Source: Aphrocallistes beatrix (lineage: Eukaryota; Porifera; Hexactinellida; Sceptrulophora; Aphrocallistidae). From it: a stretch of DNA of 64,000 nt. Under the pieces are notes generated by a model that was not told where the DNA came from, did no database searches, and saw nothing but the letters and a program-made list of their open reading frames with translations. Both the position numbers and the translations under genes were made by a program. The DNA lies in assembly GCA_963281255.1 (NCBI GenBank), contig OY725499.1:2054096-2118095 (forward strand), in the 5' to 3' direction. Below, one piece after another: positions 1-10,916 of this stretch (its first letter is position 1; each line of letters begins with the position of its first letter).

Positions 1-42
1 TTCAGAGGCGGTTTAAGGACAGTTCTGAGTGTTTTTATTATA
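1..42. repeat. Foldback-family fragment, interrupted by a Tigger insertion
   Basis: The first 40 bases match the arm of the long foldback family seen at 12.4, 16.8 and 60.7 kb (shared CAGAGGCGGTTTA-type block followed by TTCTAAGTG-like sequence). The match resumes just after the Tigger element, at about 529 (TTTTTCGCGTAAAACTGAG, then ATGGGTTAA). The older foldback copy was therefore split by the later Tigger insertion. The copy runs off the left edge. Confidence 0.7.
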
Positions 43-526
43 CAGTCGAAACCGGGTTTTTTTGACAATCGTATTTTTTGACATATTTTGTTGCAGATTG
101 TTTTTTTCATGTTTCTACTATCTAATTTCCATCGGGTTTCTTTGACACTGGGTTTATTTGACAATCGGTATTTTTTGACAATTGTTGGTGTAAAAATCTG
201 AATTTTATGTACAGTTGACACCGTGTCTTTTTGACACCCAATTTTCAGCAATTAGTTCATGACATCCATAACAAAACAGAAACGTCTGACACTGACGGAA
301 ATGCACGAGATAGTCCTGCGTCTCGACAAGGGTCACCCTCTGACGGCAATTGTCAAGGACTACGGAGTCTAGAAATTAACCTTTACATACTTAATAATTC
401 TTACTATGACCTCTAAAATATATTTTCTTCGTAGTGGGATGCGCAACACTGGGTTTTTTTGACAATCGGTTTTTTTTGACATTTTTTCGTGCAAATGGGG
501 TGTCAAAAAAAACCCGGTTTCAACTG
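43..526. mobile_element. pogo/Tigger-type DNA transposon remnant
   Basis: Inverted ends read CAGTCGAAACCGGGTTTTTT on the left and the complement of CAGTTGAAACCGGGTTTTTT on the right, flanked by TA on both sides (41-42 and 527-528). TA target sites with CAGT...ACTG ends fit the pogo/Tigger branch of Tc1/mariner. A transposase N-terminus remains inside. Two further inner copies of the end motif lie near 125-180 and 450-480. The element sits inside an older foldback repeat. Confidence 0.85.
271..372 (+). pseudogene. Tigger transposase N-terminal helix-turn-helix fragment
   Basis: Read from 271 the frame gives about 33 residues starting TKQKRLTLTEMHEIVLRLDK and ending IVKDYGV before a TAG at 370. 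This is the CENP-B N-terminal/Psq helix-turn-helix: basic start, LTLxE helix, conserved tyrosine-glycine at the end of the recognition helix. In the family it binds the transposon ends. The rest of the transposase (CENP-B HTH, DDE domain) is absent, so this is an internally deleted non-autonomous element. Confidence 0.75.
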
Positions 527-734
527 TACAGTTTTTCGCGTAAAACTGAGTTGTAAATGGGTTAATTTTTTTAGGTCATCAAATTTACTTACTAAACCAG
601 AGGATTTGAGTGGAATTCTATTCATTACTCCAGTCGTGTCAAAATAACCTATTAGAGTAATCCACTCTGTCAATCAATTGATAATGATGTAATTATTAGG
701 TTATATTGCTACGAAATAGCAGAATAAAAGCTCA

Positions 735-1118
735 ATCAATACAAGGTGCCAGGATATCGAATTTATAATATTACAAAAGCTAATCTGTGGTCAGAACTTA
801 GTGGAGCCGCCATAGCCAAAAGAACATGGAAAAGATCAGCTTTCTGTGCCTTGCAGTTTCTTCGATCAATTCGTTACAGAGATATATAGATACAGTCGAC
901 TCCGCTTAATAGGGTCACTGTTTAATCGAGTCAACCGCCACTTTTGACAGGACCGGAATAACTCTCACACATAGAAACTAATACAAAATATTTTCGGTTA
1001 ATAGGGTTCTCCGCTTAATCGGGGCAAAATGTCCTCTGACCGATGTGACCCTATTAAGCGGAGTCGACTGTATATATACAAATATATATACACACATTAA
1101 TCGAGTTTTAATTGTATG
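735..1118 (+). repeat. Dispersed repeat X, copy E (split by a MITE)
   Basis: Bases 780-890 match repeat X copies at 45.3 and 49.5 kb (GAGCC...CATAGCC...AAAAG..., then TTTCTTC.ATCAATTCGT and a TA microsatellite). The shared 3' end, CACATTAATCGAGTTTTAAT, is at 1093-1112. A pogo MITE has been inserted into the microsatellite. No coding capacity is visible. Confidence 0.65.
893..1070. mobile_element. pogo-like MITE, 178 bp
   Basis: Near-perfect inverted ends CAGTCGACTCCGCTTAATAG and its complement at the right end, flanked by TA. It has no transposase and was probably mobilised by a pogo/Tigger relative. It interrupts repeat X copy E. Confidence 0.9.
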
Positions 1119-1404
1119 GATTTCAGTGAAATGATAAAATTGTTGCAATGTTGCATTCTTCCACATTCAAACTAATTTAGGAAATGAAGTACGTATTATC
1201 AAAAAGATTCCTTCTTATAATCGCTCTGTTTGCATAATAATGTCTAGGGACATTATACCAATCATTAAAACAAATGTCTATCGACGCCTGTATCACTGTG
1301 TACGAGATGAGTTACAGTATACTGGTACTAGTAAGTCAGTAATTTGATACAAGTAAAACTAAATTAGGAAGATGGCAATCTAAAAGAATGCATAACAAAC
1401 ATAC
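1119..1404. other. No recognisable feature
   Basis: AT-rich DNA downstream of the last visible cadherin exon, probably intron. I see no exon, RNA gene or clear repeat here. Confidence 0.4.
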
Positions 1405-4158
1405 CAGTGGTAGGGTTGATAGCGAAACTATCTGCACCATTAATCTGTCCGTTTCCAAAAGTAATAGAATAAGTAAACGTAGTGGCAATTAATGGGTGAT
1501 CAGTGTCCTCAGCCTGAAACGTGAAGAGAGATCCAGTACTGGTCTCGCTGATAGTGATAGCTTGGTCCGATGAAGAGGCAGAGAAGATTGGGACCTCATC
1601 GTTGATATCAATGAGAAGAACTGTAACATTGATCTAGAGGATGTACCGTAAATCCACAAACATTTAGTGTAGAATTGTCATTTAAATCTGAACACTGTAA
1701 AATCAATTTTAAATTAATTAACAATGTAAAGCAATGCAAATCAAGGTTAAACTGTTTTAAGTAGTAACAATATAGAAATAAATCTTCACATGAATAACAA
1801 TTAAATGTATTTGATCATAATATGTCGTAATATAAATCAAACCTCAGAAAAAACGGAATCCCCTAAAGGCCCACTCTCACTGTTGGTTGCTCTGACGGTC
1901 AATTCGTAGGCAGGCTTCGTCTCGTAGTCTAGGATCCTGTTGACCCCAGCACTCTCGTCGAGGTCAGTGATGATGTTTCCATCGGGATCAATGGTAAAAC
2001 GTCCATCAGCCCCTGCCACTATGCTGAAGAGCGAGTTCTCGTTGTTACCAATGTCTTGGTCCGTGACGGCTATTGGCACATTCCCAGGATTAACCTACAA
2101 GGTTGGTAAGCACATGTTTTCAAAAAATCTCTAGCCCATCCATCCATTGAAATAAATTGATGGTTTATATATAAGTTGTATGTGTTCGAATTGTGTGTAT
2201 ATAACTGCTGGAAAATCCAGTTCACTGTTAAAATGATAGAATCTAGCATTTTAACAGTGAACAGCTTGATAAGAATAATTACCTCCAATTCGCAATATAG
2301 GAATATCTGATTAGGTTGATTCACTGATTAGTATTGGTTGGCCCTGTCACTACGCCAAAGGACTTCTGATCTGGTTTATAATCCCAAATGAATCATACAG
2401 TAACACATGTGAACATGCAAGTATAAACAACAAGTATCTAGGAATATGGCTATTTGCTTAACTTCATAAGTAAATTAACTTGGCTGCAGTGGCTTACCAT
2501 CTTCATATATGTTATTAAGGTTACAAGTTACAACCGAATAGTTCAATATTCGGTTCGACCAAATACTATTTGGCAAGTACATAGTTGATATTCGGTTGGA
2601 AACCGAATATCAGTATTCGTACTCGGTTAGGGAATATTCATGAATACTGATATCCTGTTCAATCGGCTTCAACCTTGGCGATAATACATTTTCTAACTAA
2701 TTTACTGATCGTATCCAGTCACTATCTGTGAAATAGTCAATACAGTACTATAACAATTTACAGTTTATCTCAGCCGCACAGTATTGTAATTTATGAAGTA
2801 TCCGAATATTATCAGTATTCGTATTCGGTTGGAGTAACTGAATATTATCAGTATTCGTATTCGGTTAGGGAACTATTCATGAATACTGATATTCGGTTCA
2901 ATCGGTTTCAACCCTTAGTTATTTACAATACATGACTCACAATTCAATTTCTTATCCCTACGACCAGTTTATCAATGAATTCGTACAACAAAAAGAAAAT
3001 GCTAGCATTTTAATATAATGTGTATAGTAATAATTGTATCAGTGAGGCCGCTATTTCCCTTCCTATGCAACATATGTATATGGTCTGTGACACAACTCTA
3101 TAGCAAATAACTAAGAACAACCTGATGTCCGTTGCTGACGCCCTCTTCGATGGAGAAGGAGTACAGAGAATTCACAAATACAGGTTTGTTGTCGTTTACA
3201 TCGAGTACCACAACCTGTACACTGACTGTAGGCAGGAATGCCCCTCCTCTATTCCCGTCGTTAGCAACAATCGGGAAGGAATAGAATGATGTGGTTTCTC
3301 TATCCAGAACGCTTCCCACCATAAGTGCGCCTGAGGTTGAGTTTAGTAGAATTTGAGGAGCATCTGATTCACTCACCTTCTGATACACAACCGAACTATC
3401 GTCTTCATCAGTTGCATTGATCTATAGTAGAAATTACTAGAAATATAATGCTTTGGTACACTCATTATTGCAATATACAAGTATTTTCAATGTAAGAAAT
3501 TTATATAACCTGTGTAAAAATTGAAAATAAATTAGTGAGTTAGCTGGGGGGGCGTTTATCGGACCTTATAGTACTTGTAACAAATTGATTAGGGAACCAG
3601 AACGACGCACAGGAGCAAGACTGAGGAGTAAATTAGAGAAAGGCGAAGTCAGCGAATATTCAGAGGCAGATCCAGGGATTTGACAGGGGTAACAGAGCGA
3701 GCGTAGCGTGCGACGGTAGGGGAATCTTCTGGGAAGCAAGAGGGCTTGGTTCCCCAAAAAATATTTGATGCTATATGACGTGTATTGAATAATAGTGGCA
3801 TTATTAAATGTAATCCTTTTTAAATTGCGCTACTAACGTGTTGATTCCAATACAGAGGAGGAGAAAGTGAGGCATTTGTGTACCTCTTTTAGTTCGCTTC
3901 CGCCGGGAATTGGTATATCCGTAATTAGAATGATGATAGTCTAGAACTCACCACGCCTCCAGTGATAGGAGTGAGGGTTGAGCCAATCGTAGCATTTTCA
4001 GTAACAGAGAACACATATTGCGTAGCTGTGAAAGTGGGTGGCTTGTTGTCTTGAGAAGAGACCAGATTTAATAATATCAACACCAAGATGAGAATAAGTT
4101 GGAAGGGATAGCATCGAGGTAATAATTGAGGAAATCTTAGAATCAACCCAACTTGCAT
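1405..4158 (-). CDS. Cadherin-repeat protein, 5' part (four exons)
   Basis: Calcium-dependent adhesion-type surface protein. Exons deduced by eye: 4158-3952, 3421-3122, 2094-1843 and 1633-1405, each with GT donor and AG acceptor; the first three joins are in phase. The spliced product has about 329 residues. It starts with a signal peptide (hydrophobic LILILVLILLNLVSS, cleaved near residue 36) and goes straight into cadherin repeats. Visible motifs: INATDEDD, LDRE, VVVLDVNDNKPVF, TDQDIGNNE, LDYETKPAYELTVRATN, VLLIDINDEVPIF. These DxND, LDRE and DxD motifs are the calcium-binding signatures. The ends of exons 2 and 3 join in the middle of repeats, as expected. The last visible exon ends in phase 1, and the rest of the gene (more repeats, membrane segment, tail) lies left of the window. 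A hAT repeat lies in intron 2. Confidence 0.88.
2519..2916. mobile_element. hAT-type non-autonomous element, composite
   Basis: The block is rich in the motif ATATTCGGTT and its complement. The right end reads GGTTTCAACCCTTA, the complement of the end of the 55.2-kb element. Flanks GTTATTAA (left) and GTTATTTA (right) look like a slightly decayed 8-bp target duplication. A second internal end (CGGCTTCAACCTTGG, about 2660-2675) suggests nested copies. It lies in a cadherin intron. Confidence 0.6.
3570..3770. repeat. Dispersed GC-rich repeat in cadherin intron
   Basis: The segment around 3685-3765 (GCGAGCGTAGCGTGCGACGG, then AGCAAGAGGGCTTGG.TCCCC) resembles the complement of the inner part of the MITEs at 37.1 and 41.9 kb (TCGCTCGC and GGGGGCAAGCC blocks). 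No intact ends are visible, so it is probably an old fragment. Confidence 0.45.
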
Positions 4159-6491
4159 ATTTAGAATGGAAAGAATTTAAGAAAATACAAACAAAGTGAA
4201 AGTAGAGAGAACAATCGCAATCATATACTAGCAACGTAAGAAACTCTAATGACCACCCATGTCGCGTAGAATAATTAATTCACTTTCAGCAAGCTAAGCC
4301 TATTGTCTTGAAACTTTAACACCAGCACAATGACGAAAATCAATAATCCTAATAATAGGACAGTGTGTTAGTTGGTACAGATATTTCTCTACGATTAGTA
4401 GCAGTAATTATGTGAGCAGATATTTCCTTACACAGTCAGCAGCAATCTGATAGTGCAAGTTCTCGTCGTAAGAGAGGTATTTAACTAGTAGCAAGTAATA
4501 CTACTCTTCGTTCATTGATTCAGAATCAAACGTAGTTTCTTATTTGCTCTCTTTCTTTCCAAGATATTAAGATGTTATTTTGATTCTAGTCGGTTCAAAT
4601 TTAATCTCTGATGATTAAATTGGAGCAAGGTTGAGACCAGTTTCATTACCATCATGCATGAAAACTATTTTCTTCTCCCACAAATTCATAGTTTATATTT
4701 ACTTAGATCGTTCAAAATAGGATTCCTACCAATAGTTTATTTGTACTTGGTGTGCTTTTAAATTGTCATACTAACGAATATAGTTTTATTCCAGCTCTAT
4801 TTTCAAGAGAAACATGCACTGCAGCTGAATTTTATCAATAAATCAAATACGAAGCAAAAATTATTTGTTCGAAAAATATATTCCGGCGTAAAAATTGTTC
4901 GGTCGGACATATTTTTCGAAATCTTATACTCTTTCGTAAAAACTGTCCGGATCCAAAAAATTTCATGTTTAATCAATTATAGAGCATGAGAAGTCAATTT
5001 AGTCGTCGTCAAATCATCATATAATTTCCGTTTTCTCATCAAAGATGACAATTATTTTTATCAAGGTATTATACAGGCAACATGTCTACAATGCACTCTT
5101 CTAATATTAATAAATCCCGATGAATCTCATAGATCTAATCACTGAATGACAGTATAAGAGAGAAGATTATTACTGAATACTTCGAACTACTGAATACGTC
5201 TATTATTGATAAGATAGACGACCGTACTCGGATCTAATTAAGGGATGATTCTCTTTGCATATCTTCGGATGTCTAATTAAAAGTGACCCACTCCAATGGT
5301 GAATACACAGAGTATCCGAGAAGAGAGTATTTCAGTGATTTGTTTTTGTGCTGGAGATGAATCGTTTTTGAGGTTTCTTATTCACAATACATTTATATAT
5401 TAACTAATTATAATTTGATAGAATCTTAAAAACTATATTCTTCATTCAAACCTTTACGATACAGCGCAGATTTCGAATTATATTTTTCAAAATGAAGATT
5501 CATCAGTGATTGATTTGCAAGAAGTGGAAGTAATGGACACTACAATAGCAGATGATGTATTGATTAAATTGATTGCAATGAAAGGAGAGAAGCAACAGTA
5601 TTTATAAAGGATATTGCCTCTCCAAAATGCAAATTGACGACGAGCAAATTAACTTTCCAATATGTGAATTTGTGGATTGGAAAAGCCTTCCCTAGTGCAA
5701 GCGTTCTGCCTGAGCATTTATCTGTTTTTTAGTTAGAAATAAGTGAAATGTTAATCTCCTGGTATAAAGAAGCAAATGAAGTAGATAAGATCGTGATAAA
5801 GCTACTTCTGGGATAAAAAGGTCATCGAATATGTCATTAAGGTTTTATATGTAGTCATTGATCCATTACTACAGGAGCAAGGTACAGAACCGATAGAATG
5901 TGTGTACAACCAGTGACTTAGAGGATCTTTGTGTCAACTGAGGTGGATGGTGCAATAAAATATCCATTGAAAACACATGTACAGTCGACAATACAGTCGA
6001 CAAAATATAAGATGCGATCACTAAAAGCGGTATAGATATAAACGTAGATACAGTTAAGCTGTTAGATATGTTGCATGACAGTTTTACGAGCCGTTATCTG
6101 TATTCAGAAGTTAGTAGAATTATCCTATTTTCGATTTGTCCATTGTATAGCTCGGGATCAGCTTTAGATTTGCATACATAATTACTGTGATAGGACAATC
6201 ATTGTGGTTCCTACATCCGATTTAAGTACATCAGTTTAGGATACTGCTTTTTGTATCCCAGGAAGCAATCCAGGGTATTAATAAATCCTAAAACATGCTC
6301 AACATTAATTGAGAAAATTGCACAAGCAGGATCAGTTTCTACATCTATGATATTCTGTTAAGTTTAATATGTAATTTAAGATAAGGTATAATATGCATTT
6401 CATAGAACTCAGAATAGTTATATATGCCCATTGGAATAAAGTAGCTTCAGATTATTTCATTATTTTATTATTTTTAAAATTTATGATTGAG
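4159..6491. other. Intergenic, no gene recognised
   Basis: AT-rich interval between divergent genes (cadherin minus, TRAF-like plus), so both promoters must lie here. Around 5490-5990 there are short protein-like stretches with many stops in all frames; I could not tie them to a family. Two TACAGTCGAC pogo-like end motifs stand at about 5981-6002 without a partner. Confidence 0.4.
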
Positions 6492-8012
6492 ATGGCCAGC
6501 ATAAAAACGTACAATGCAACTGAATCGATAGAACAACTTCTGTTTATCAAAATTAAGCAAGGTGAGTTTGGAGGTTACAAACAAGATTGGTTAATTAATA
6601 ATCTGAGTGAATTAGAGATAGAATTCTATATTTGTATGAGATGTAACGGAGTCATGAGAAGCGCTTGTCAAATCGGAGAAGAACAGATGTTAGTCTGTGA
6701 GGCTTGTGCACCACTGGATCACAAACCTCAACCGTTGGCTAAATCCCGAAAGAAAATATTTGAACTGAGAGCTAAATGTCCTCTGGAGGGTAGAGGCTGT
6801 GAATGGAATGGAACAATCGCTGAGATATATGCACATTTATATTCAGAATGTTCAGAATTAATAATGAGGTGTGTGAAAAGGTGTGGAGTGATAATGGGGC
6901 GAGCTAAGTTATCAAATCACTACATAAATGAGTGTCAGAATCGAATAATCAGCTGTGAGCATTGTAGGATAAAAATACAATACAAAATGTTAGAAAATCA
7001 TTACTCAACTTGTATTGAATTGCCTCTACTGTGTCCGAACGAATGTCTGAGGAATCTTATTCGGAACGAAATAGAGTCGCACATCCAAAATGAATGTCCC
7101 AATACTCTTTTCAATTGTGAAAATAAATGCGGACTTAAAATAAAACGAAGTGGAAAACAAAATCACTGCAAAAACGAATGTCCAAACCGAAAAATACACT
7201 GCAAGCATTGCAGTGTAATAATCCTCTACAAAGAGATAACTACTCATAACGAAATATGCCACGAGTTTCCATTATTGTGTCCTCTCGGGTGTTTAAAAGT
7301 TATTTTTCGAAAAGAATTAAAGTCACACATTGAAAATGACTGTCATAATACGCTCGTAGAATGTCCATATAAGAAGATGGGATGCGAAGATGTGATGAAA
7401 CGATGTGAGAAAATGGAGCACGAAAAAATCTCAGAATCCAAACACCTGAAAAACGTTGTAATATACTTTTCAAATGAAATGGAACAAATGAAGAGCACTT
7501 TCAAGTTAGAAATTAAAGCACTTAAAAGTGAAAATGAAAAATTAAAGACTAATGGACAGAAAATGGCTGATGAAATTAAAGATTTGGCAGAACAACTATC
7601 CTACCCAATCGTGCTAAGAAACCAAATCGGAGAAGTAATAATGAGACCTATTTTAGATAGAAGAGCTTCTTTTTTCAAAGAAACATTGACAGATAAAAAT
7701 GAATTTTGGTGGAATCAAAATGCATTTTTTCTACAATTCAAATACAAAAGGGATCAAGCACTGATTATTGCGAATGTTACCACAGTTTCAATAAAAAGAC
7801 CATCATTACGTGTTAAATTTAAAATAAAGTTTTTAGATATGCAAAATGCATACAATTCATGTGTGTTCGAGTCGACTGAATCGCCTTTGTCGAAAGGTAC
7901 ATTTCATCTAGCTGAATTTCACGAGGATTTGTTACTTGAAGAAAGATTAAGAAATATACATGAGTCAGTTTCATTCACGCTCCAAGTACAAGAAATAAAT
8001 GACTTCTGGTAA
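6492..8012 (+). CDS. TRAF-type zinc-finger protein with coiled coil and MATH-like C-terminus
   Basis: Intact single-exon gene, 506 residues from the chosen ATG. An in-frame ATG 33 codons upstream exists, but the start at 6492 (MASIKTYN) matches the paralogue at 20782 (MASQQHV). Order: degenerate RING-like region with C48MRC51 and C69EAC72; a run of TRAF-type C-H-C fingers at about 96-310; coiled coil at about 322-368; a C-terminal domain (370-506) in the place of a TRAF-C/MATH domain. In this family the coiled coil and C-terminus oligomerise and bind receptors, and RING/zinc parts act in ubiquitin signalling. The RING lacks a full ligand set, so ligase activity is doubtful. The three-finger block is duplicated with an 82-residue period (C127/C209, C155/C237, C181/C263). 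The paralogues lie 13-15 kb away on the same strand. Confidence 0.85.
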   Translation: MASIKTYNATESIEQLLFIKIKQGEFGGYKQDWLINNLSELEIEFYICMRCNGVMRSACQIGEEQMLVCEACAPLDHKPQPLAKSRKKIFELRAKCPLEGRGCEWNGTIAEIYAHLYSECSELIMRCVKRCGVIMGRAKLSNHYINECQNRIISCEHCRIKIQYKMLENHYSTCIELPLLCPNECLRNLIRNEIESHIQNECPNTLFNCENKCGLKIKRSGKQNHCKNECPNRKIHCKHCSVIILYKEITTHNEICHEFPLLCPLGCLKVIFRKELKSHIENDCHNTLVECPYKKMGCEDVMKRCEKMEHEKISESKHLKNVVIYFSNEMEQMKSTFKLEIKALKSENEKLKTNGQKMADEIKDLAEQLSYPIVLRNQIGEVIMRPILDRRASFFKETLTDKNEFWWNQNAFFLQFKYKRDQALIIANVTTVSIKRPSLRVKFKIKFLDMQNAYNSCVFESTESPLSKGTFHLAEFHEDLLLEERLRNIHESVSFTLQVQEINDFW

Positions 8013-9420
8013 TATGAGAATAGATACAGTTGGTTTCAACACAATACAAAAAGTATTTGCCTAAAAAAATCAGTTTCATATATAATTTCTAGCATCTATT
8101 ATGTTAACCTATCGTGTAGTTTGTATTACTATTTGTTTTTCCCTATGTTGTATCGTTGAACAAAATAATATTTTACAAATTTTAAAACTAAATTTCAATT
8201 TATTTACAATAAGTACTTTCTTATATTAAAAAAAAATAGGGATAGTAAAACCCGCATTCGAACTGAAATATGAATTTCTCTCAAATACGTAAATCTGATA
8301 GTTATAATAGCTAATTGATTTCATCATAATTAGTTCGAAATATTTATTAAAAATATAATTATTGTGTGTCATTTGTAAACAAGAACCATTCAATTTGCCT
8401 CGAAATACTTTAAGGATTCAAGAAATAGCATTTTAGTGGGAATAAATTTTATAAATTTTCTTGGGACATGGCAAGGATTCTCTAGTAACCCACATTGCAA
8501 AAAATATAGAAACCAAGATTGGGAAAATACTAATACCAAACCTGGATAGGACAGCCCGGCTCCCAGAATCATAAACTTGTTGGCTATGGTACCTAGGTAA
8601 CTGGTAACTAAGTGACCCGCATTAGGATCGGGACCTATGCTTCGGAAGCTAGTCTCTAGCCTATTTTTGGAGTTTGTTTACTTGATGTAACTATTGTAAA
8701 AATATAAAATATAAGATTAAAAAATCCTAGCGTTTTAATATGTATGATATGGTAAATCATCACAATTACGTACGCAGTAGTTTTTCTTTCGCTCATGTCT
8801 AGAAAACTATTCAAAATAAAATTTCATACCAAAAGTAGATTGCGACATCATCTAAAACTTAATCATGCTCAATTTAATTACACTCCCCAGAGCAAAATTA
8901 TTCTTAAAAATTTGAACGTATTATCATAATCTAATCCAATACATATTTTATGATTGGAAGGGATAGAACAAGTGCATCCATGTTAATGGACTTTTTTACA
9001 ATGGAGCTTGGTAAAACAAACTTTGGGCATTCCAAATCCTCCGGATACCTTTTTAGACATTCCCTTGATTTCACATAATTCACTACATGCGCGCTTCGCA
9101 TACCTGTGTAGTGAGGCTAGCGAATGCTCACTGTTCGCAGAGTCGCCGGAATATTAACAAATTCAGAAGTCATTTCGGGGACCAAATATTAATTACTTTC
9201 ACTAATCCATTTCTAAATTGCTTACAAGGAAAAATGAACAAATAATGAATTATATATTCGAAATCTACACGCCTCAAAACTAGTCTCTAGCATATTTTGT
9301 ATATTTATTACTTTATTAACTTTTGTAAACAAAAGTAAGCAAATAAGTTATCATATAAATTCAAATGACAGTATATTGTCGTGTCGTAAAATTTTTCTAT
9401 TATGAGAGTGAAGTTAGATA
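8013..9420. other. Intergenic, no gene recognised
   Basis: AT-rich. Contains an isolated CCTAGCGTTTTAATATGTAT block (about 8725) that recurs near 12070, and a small GC-rich patch at 9090-9145 (GCGCGCTTCGC...) resembling the start of repeat X. Nothing coding is seen. Confidence 0.4.
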
Positions 9421-9422
9421 TA

Positions 9423-10883
9423 CAGTATGTGGCCATACTTATTTAGAATTCTAGACTCAAAGTGTACACATAATTTTTGAACCATTCAAGTCTATTTACA
9501 TATGCATCAAAAAGTTCTCATCCCAAATCTGTATCTCAAATGATAGTGAAAATAGGATATTTTCGATTTGTCCATTGTATTCCTTAGGGGATAAGCTTCC
9601 AATTTGTATATTGGTATATTTTAAAATTTAGTTTTAAGCCATTTTCAATGGGAAGTTTCCAACTATTCGACACTACTCTAAACCTATGTACAAAAATCTA
9701 ATGTAGGAACCACAATAATTGTCCTCTTAAAATGAACCAATATATAAATTGGGAGCTGATCCCCTAAGGAACAATGAACAATTCGAAAATATCTTAGTTT
9801 CACTAACATTGGTGATACAGATATGGGATGAGAACTTTTTGAATGCCCTATGTAATATCAATACTTACAATGTAACCACACAACAAATGGATGTTAATAT
9901 ATACTTTTAATATTTTTGTCAAAAAATTGCCCTCGTCATCATGATGATGTCATTTAATTTCATAAGTCTTATTTAATGTATTATTCAAACCAATAATTTC
10001 ATTCAATTAGCCTAAATGTCTCAAACCTCAAAGAGAAAAGAAATACTTGTTCTATTAGCAGGAAAGACATACTCCCAAGGAGATCTCCAAGTGTTTAAGA
10101 ATCTCTTTGGCGACAGTCTATAAGACGAAAAAGAGAATCAGCAGCGGCCAAACGCTCGAATATCGGAAAGGAGGTGGAAGACCCCTAACTGTTTTTAATT
10201 CAATTAAATAAAAGTTGTCCAACAGATACGTCGAAGTAGTGGAACTATCACATTGCACGAAATGCATTCAAATTTACTATCTTTAGGTGCCTCAACATCA
10301 ATACGAACTGTACGACGCTGTACAAGAAAACTCAATTATAGTGAGAGTTTTCCAAAGCCAGTTCCCATGCTAAATCGTATCGAGAGAATTCGCTGGGCAA
10401 AGGCAGACAAGAAATACAAAGTGGGAACATGCAATTTGCTGACGAAGCGTCTGTATGACTGTCACGGGGACGTGTGAGGATGTGGACAAAGGGGAACAAG
10501 AAGCGGTACTTTCCAAAAGTAAAACATAGTGCTAAAGTTCACATTTCGTCCGCTTTTTCTTCATGTGGAACATTCCCTCTTTGCATCTTTAGTCAGAATG
10601 TGACTGGGAACTTCTTCTGTAAAATCTTGGAGTGGAATTTACTTGCGCAGCTAATGTTTCCATAAGAACAAGTGGTTTATGGTGCAGGACAATGACCCCA
10701 AGCATACATCAAAGGTTACGAAAAAATGGAAGGAAAGAATGCCTAATCACATATTTGAGTTAAGATTAAATGTTAGTGAACCCCTATCGAACGTTAGTTT
10801 TTCGCAATTATTTTGTATTAAAATAGATTCAAATTATTTCTCTAACTGTTTAACCAATTCTAAATAATTATTGCCACATACTG
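9423..10883 (+). mobile_element. Tc1-like transposon, degraded, about 1.46 kb
   Basis: Ends are CAGTATGTGGCCATACTTAT on the left and the complement of CAGTATGTGGCAATAATTAT on the right, with TA on both sides. A broken Tc1 transposase on the plus strand (about 10018-10760) begins MSQTSKRKEILVLLAGKTYS. It keeps the Tc1 N-terminal layout and the second catalytic block (VQDNDPKHTSKVTKKW). Several stops and frameshifts make it dead. A foldback MITE of about 350 bp sits in its 5' part. Confidence 0.85.
9501..9850. mobile_element. Foldback MITE nested in the Tc1 element
   Basis: Left arm from about 9501 (GCATCAAAAAGTTCTCATCC, later GATATTTTCGATTTGTCC) pairs with the right arm ending near 9846. Arms are about 110 bp around a 120-bp centre. 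A related single arm occurs at 6120-6225. It has no coding content and postdates the host Tc1 copy. Confidence 0.8.
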
Positions 10884-10916
10884 TACATATTATTTAATTA
10901 AAAAGTGTAAAAATTG

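Noticed and set aside
3566-3757. 63-codon frame in a cadherin intron
   Set aside because: Lies in a dispersed repeat and has no domain.
5490-5990. Protein-like stretch (TSKLTFQYVNLWIGKAFPSA and neighbours)
   Set aside because: Stops in every frame and no convincing family; too weak to list as a pseudogene.
6393-6491. 33-codon N-terminal extension of the TRAF-like gene
   Set aside because: Hydrophobic, not shared with the paralogue, whose start aligns with the ATG at 6492.
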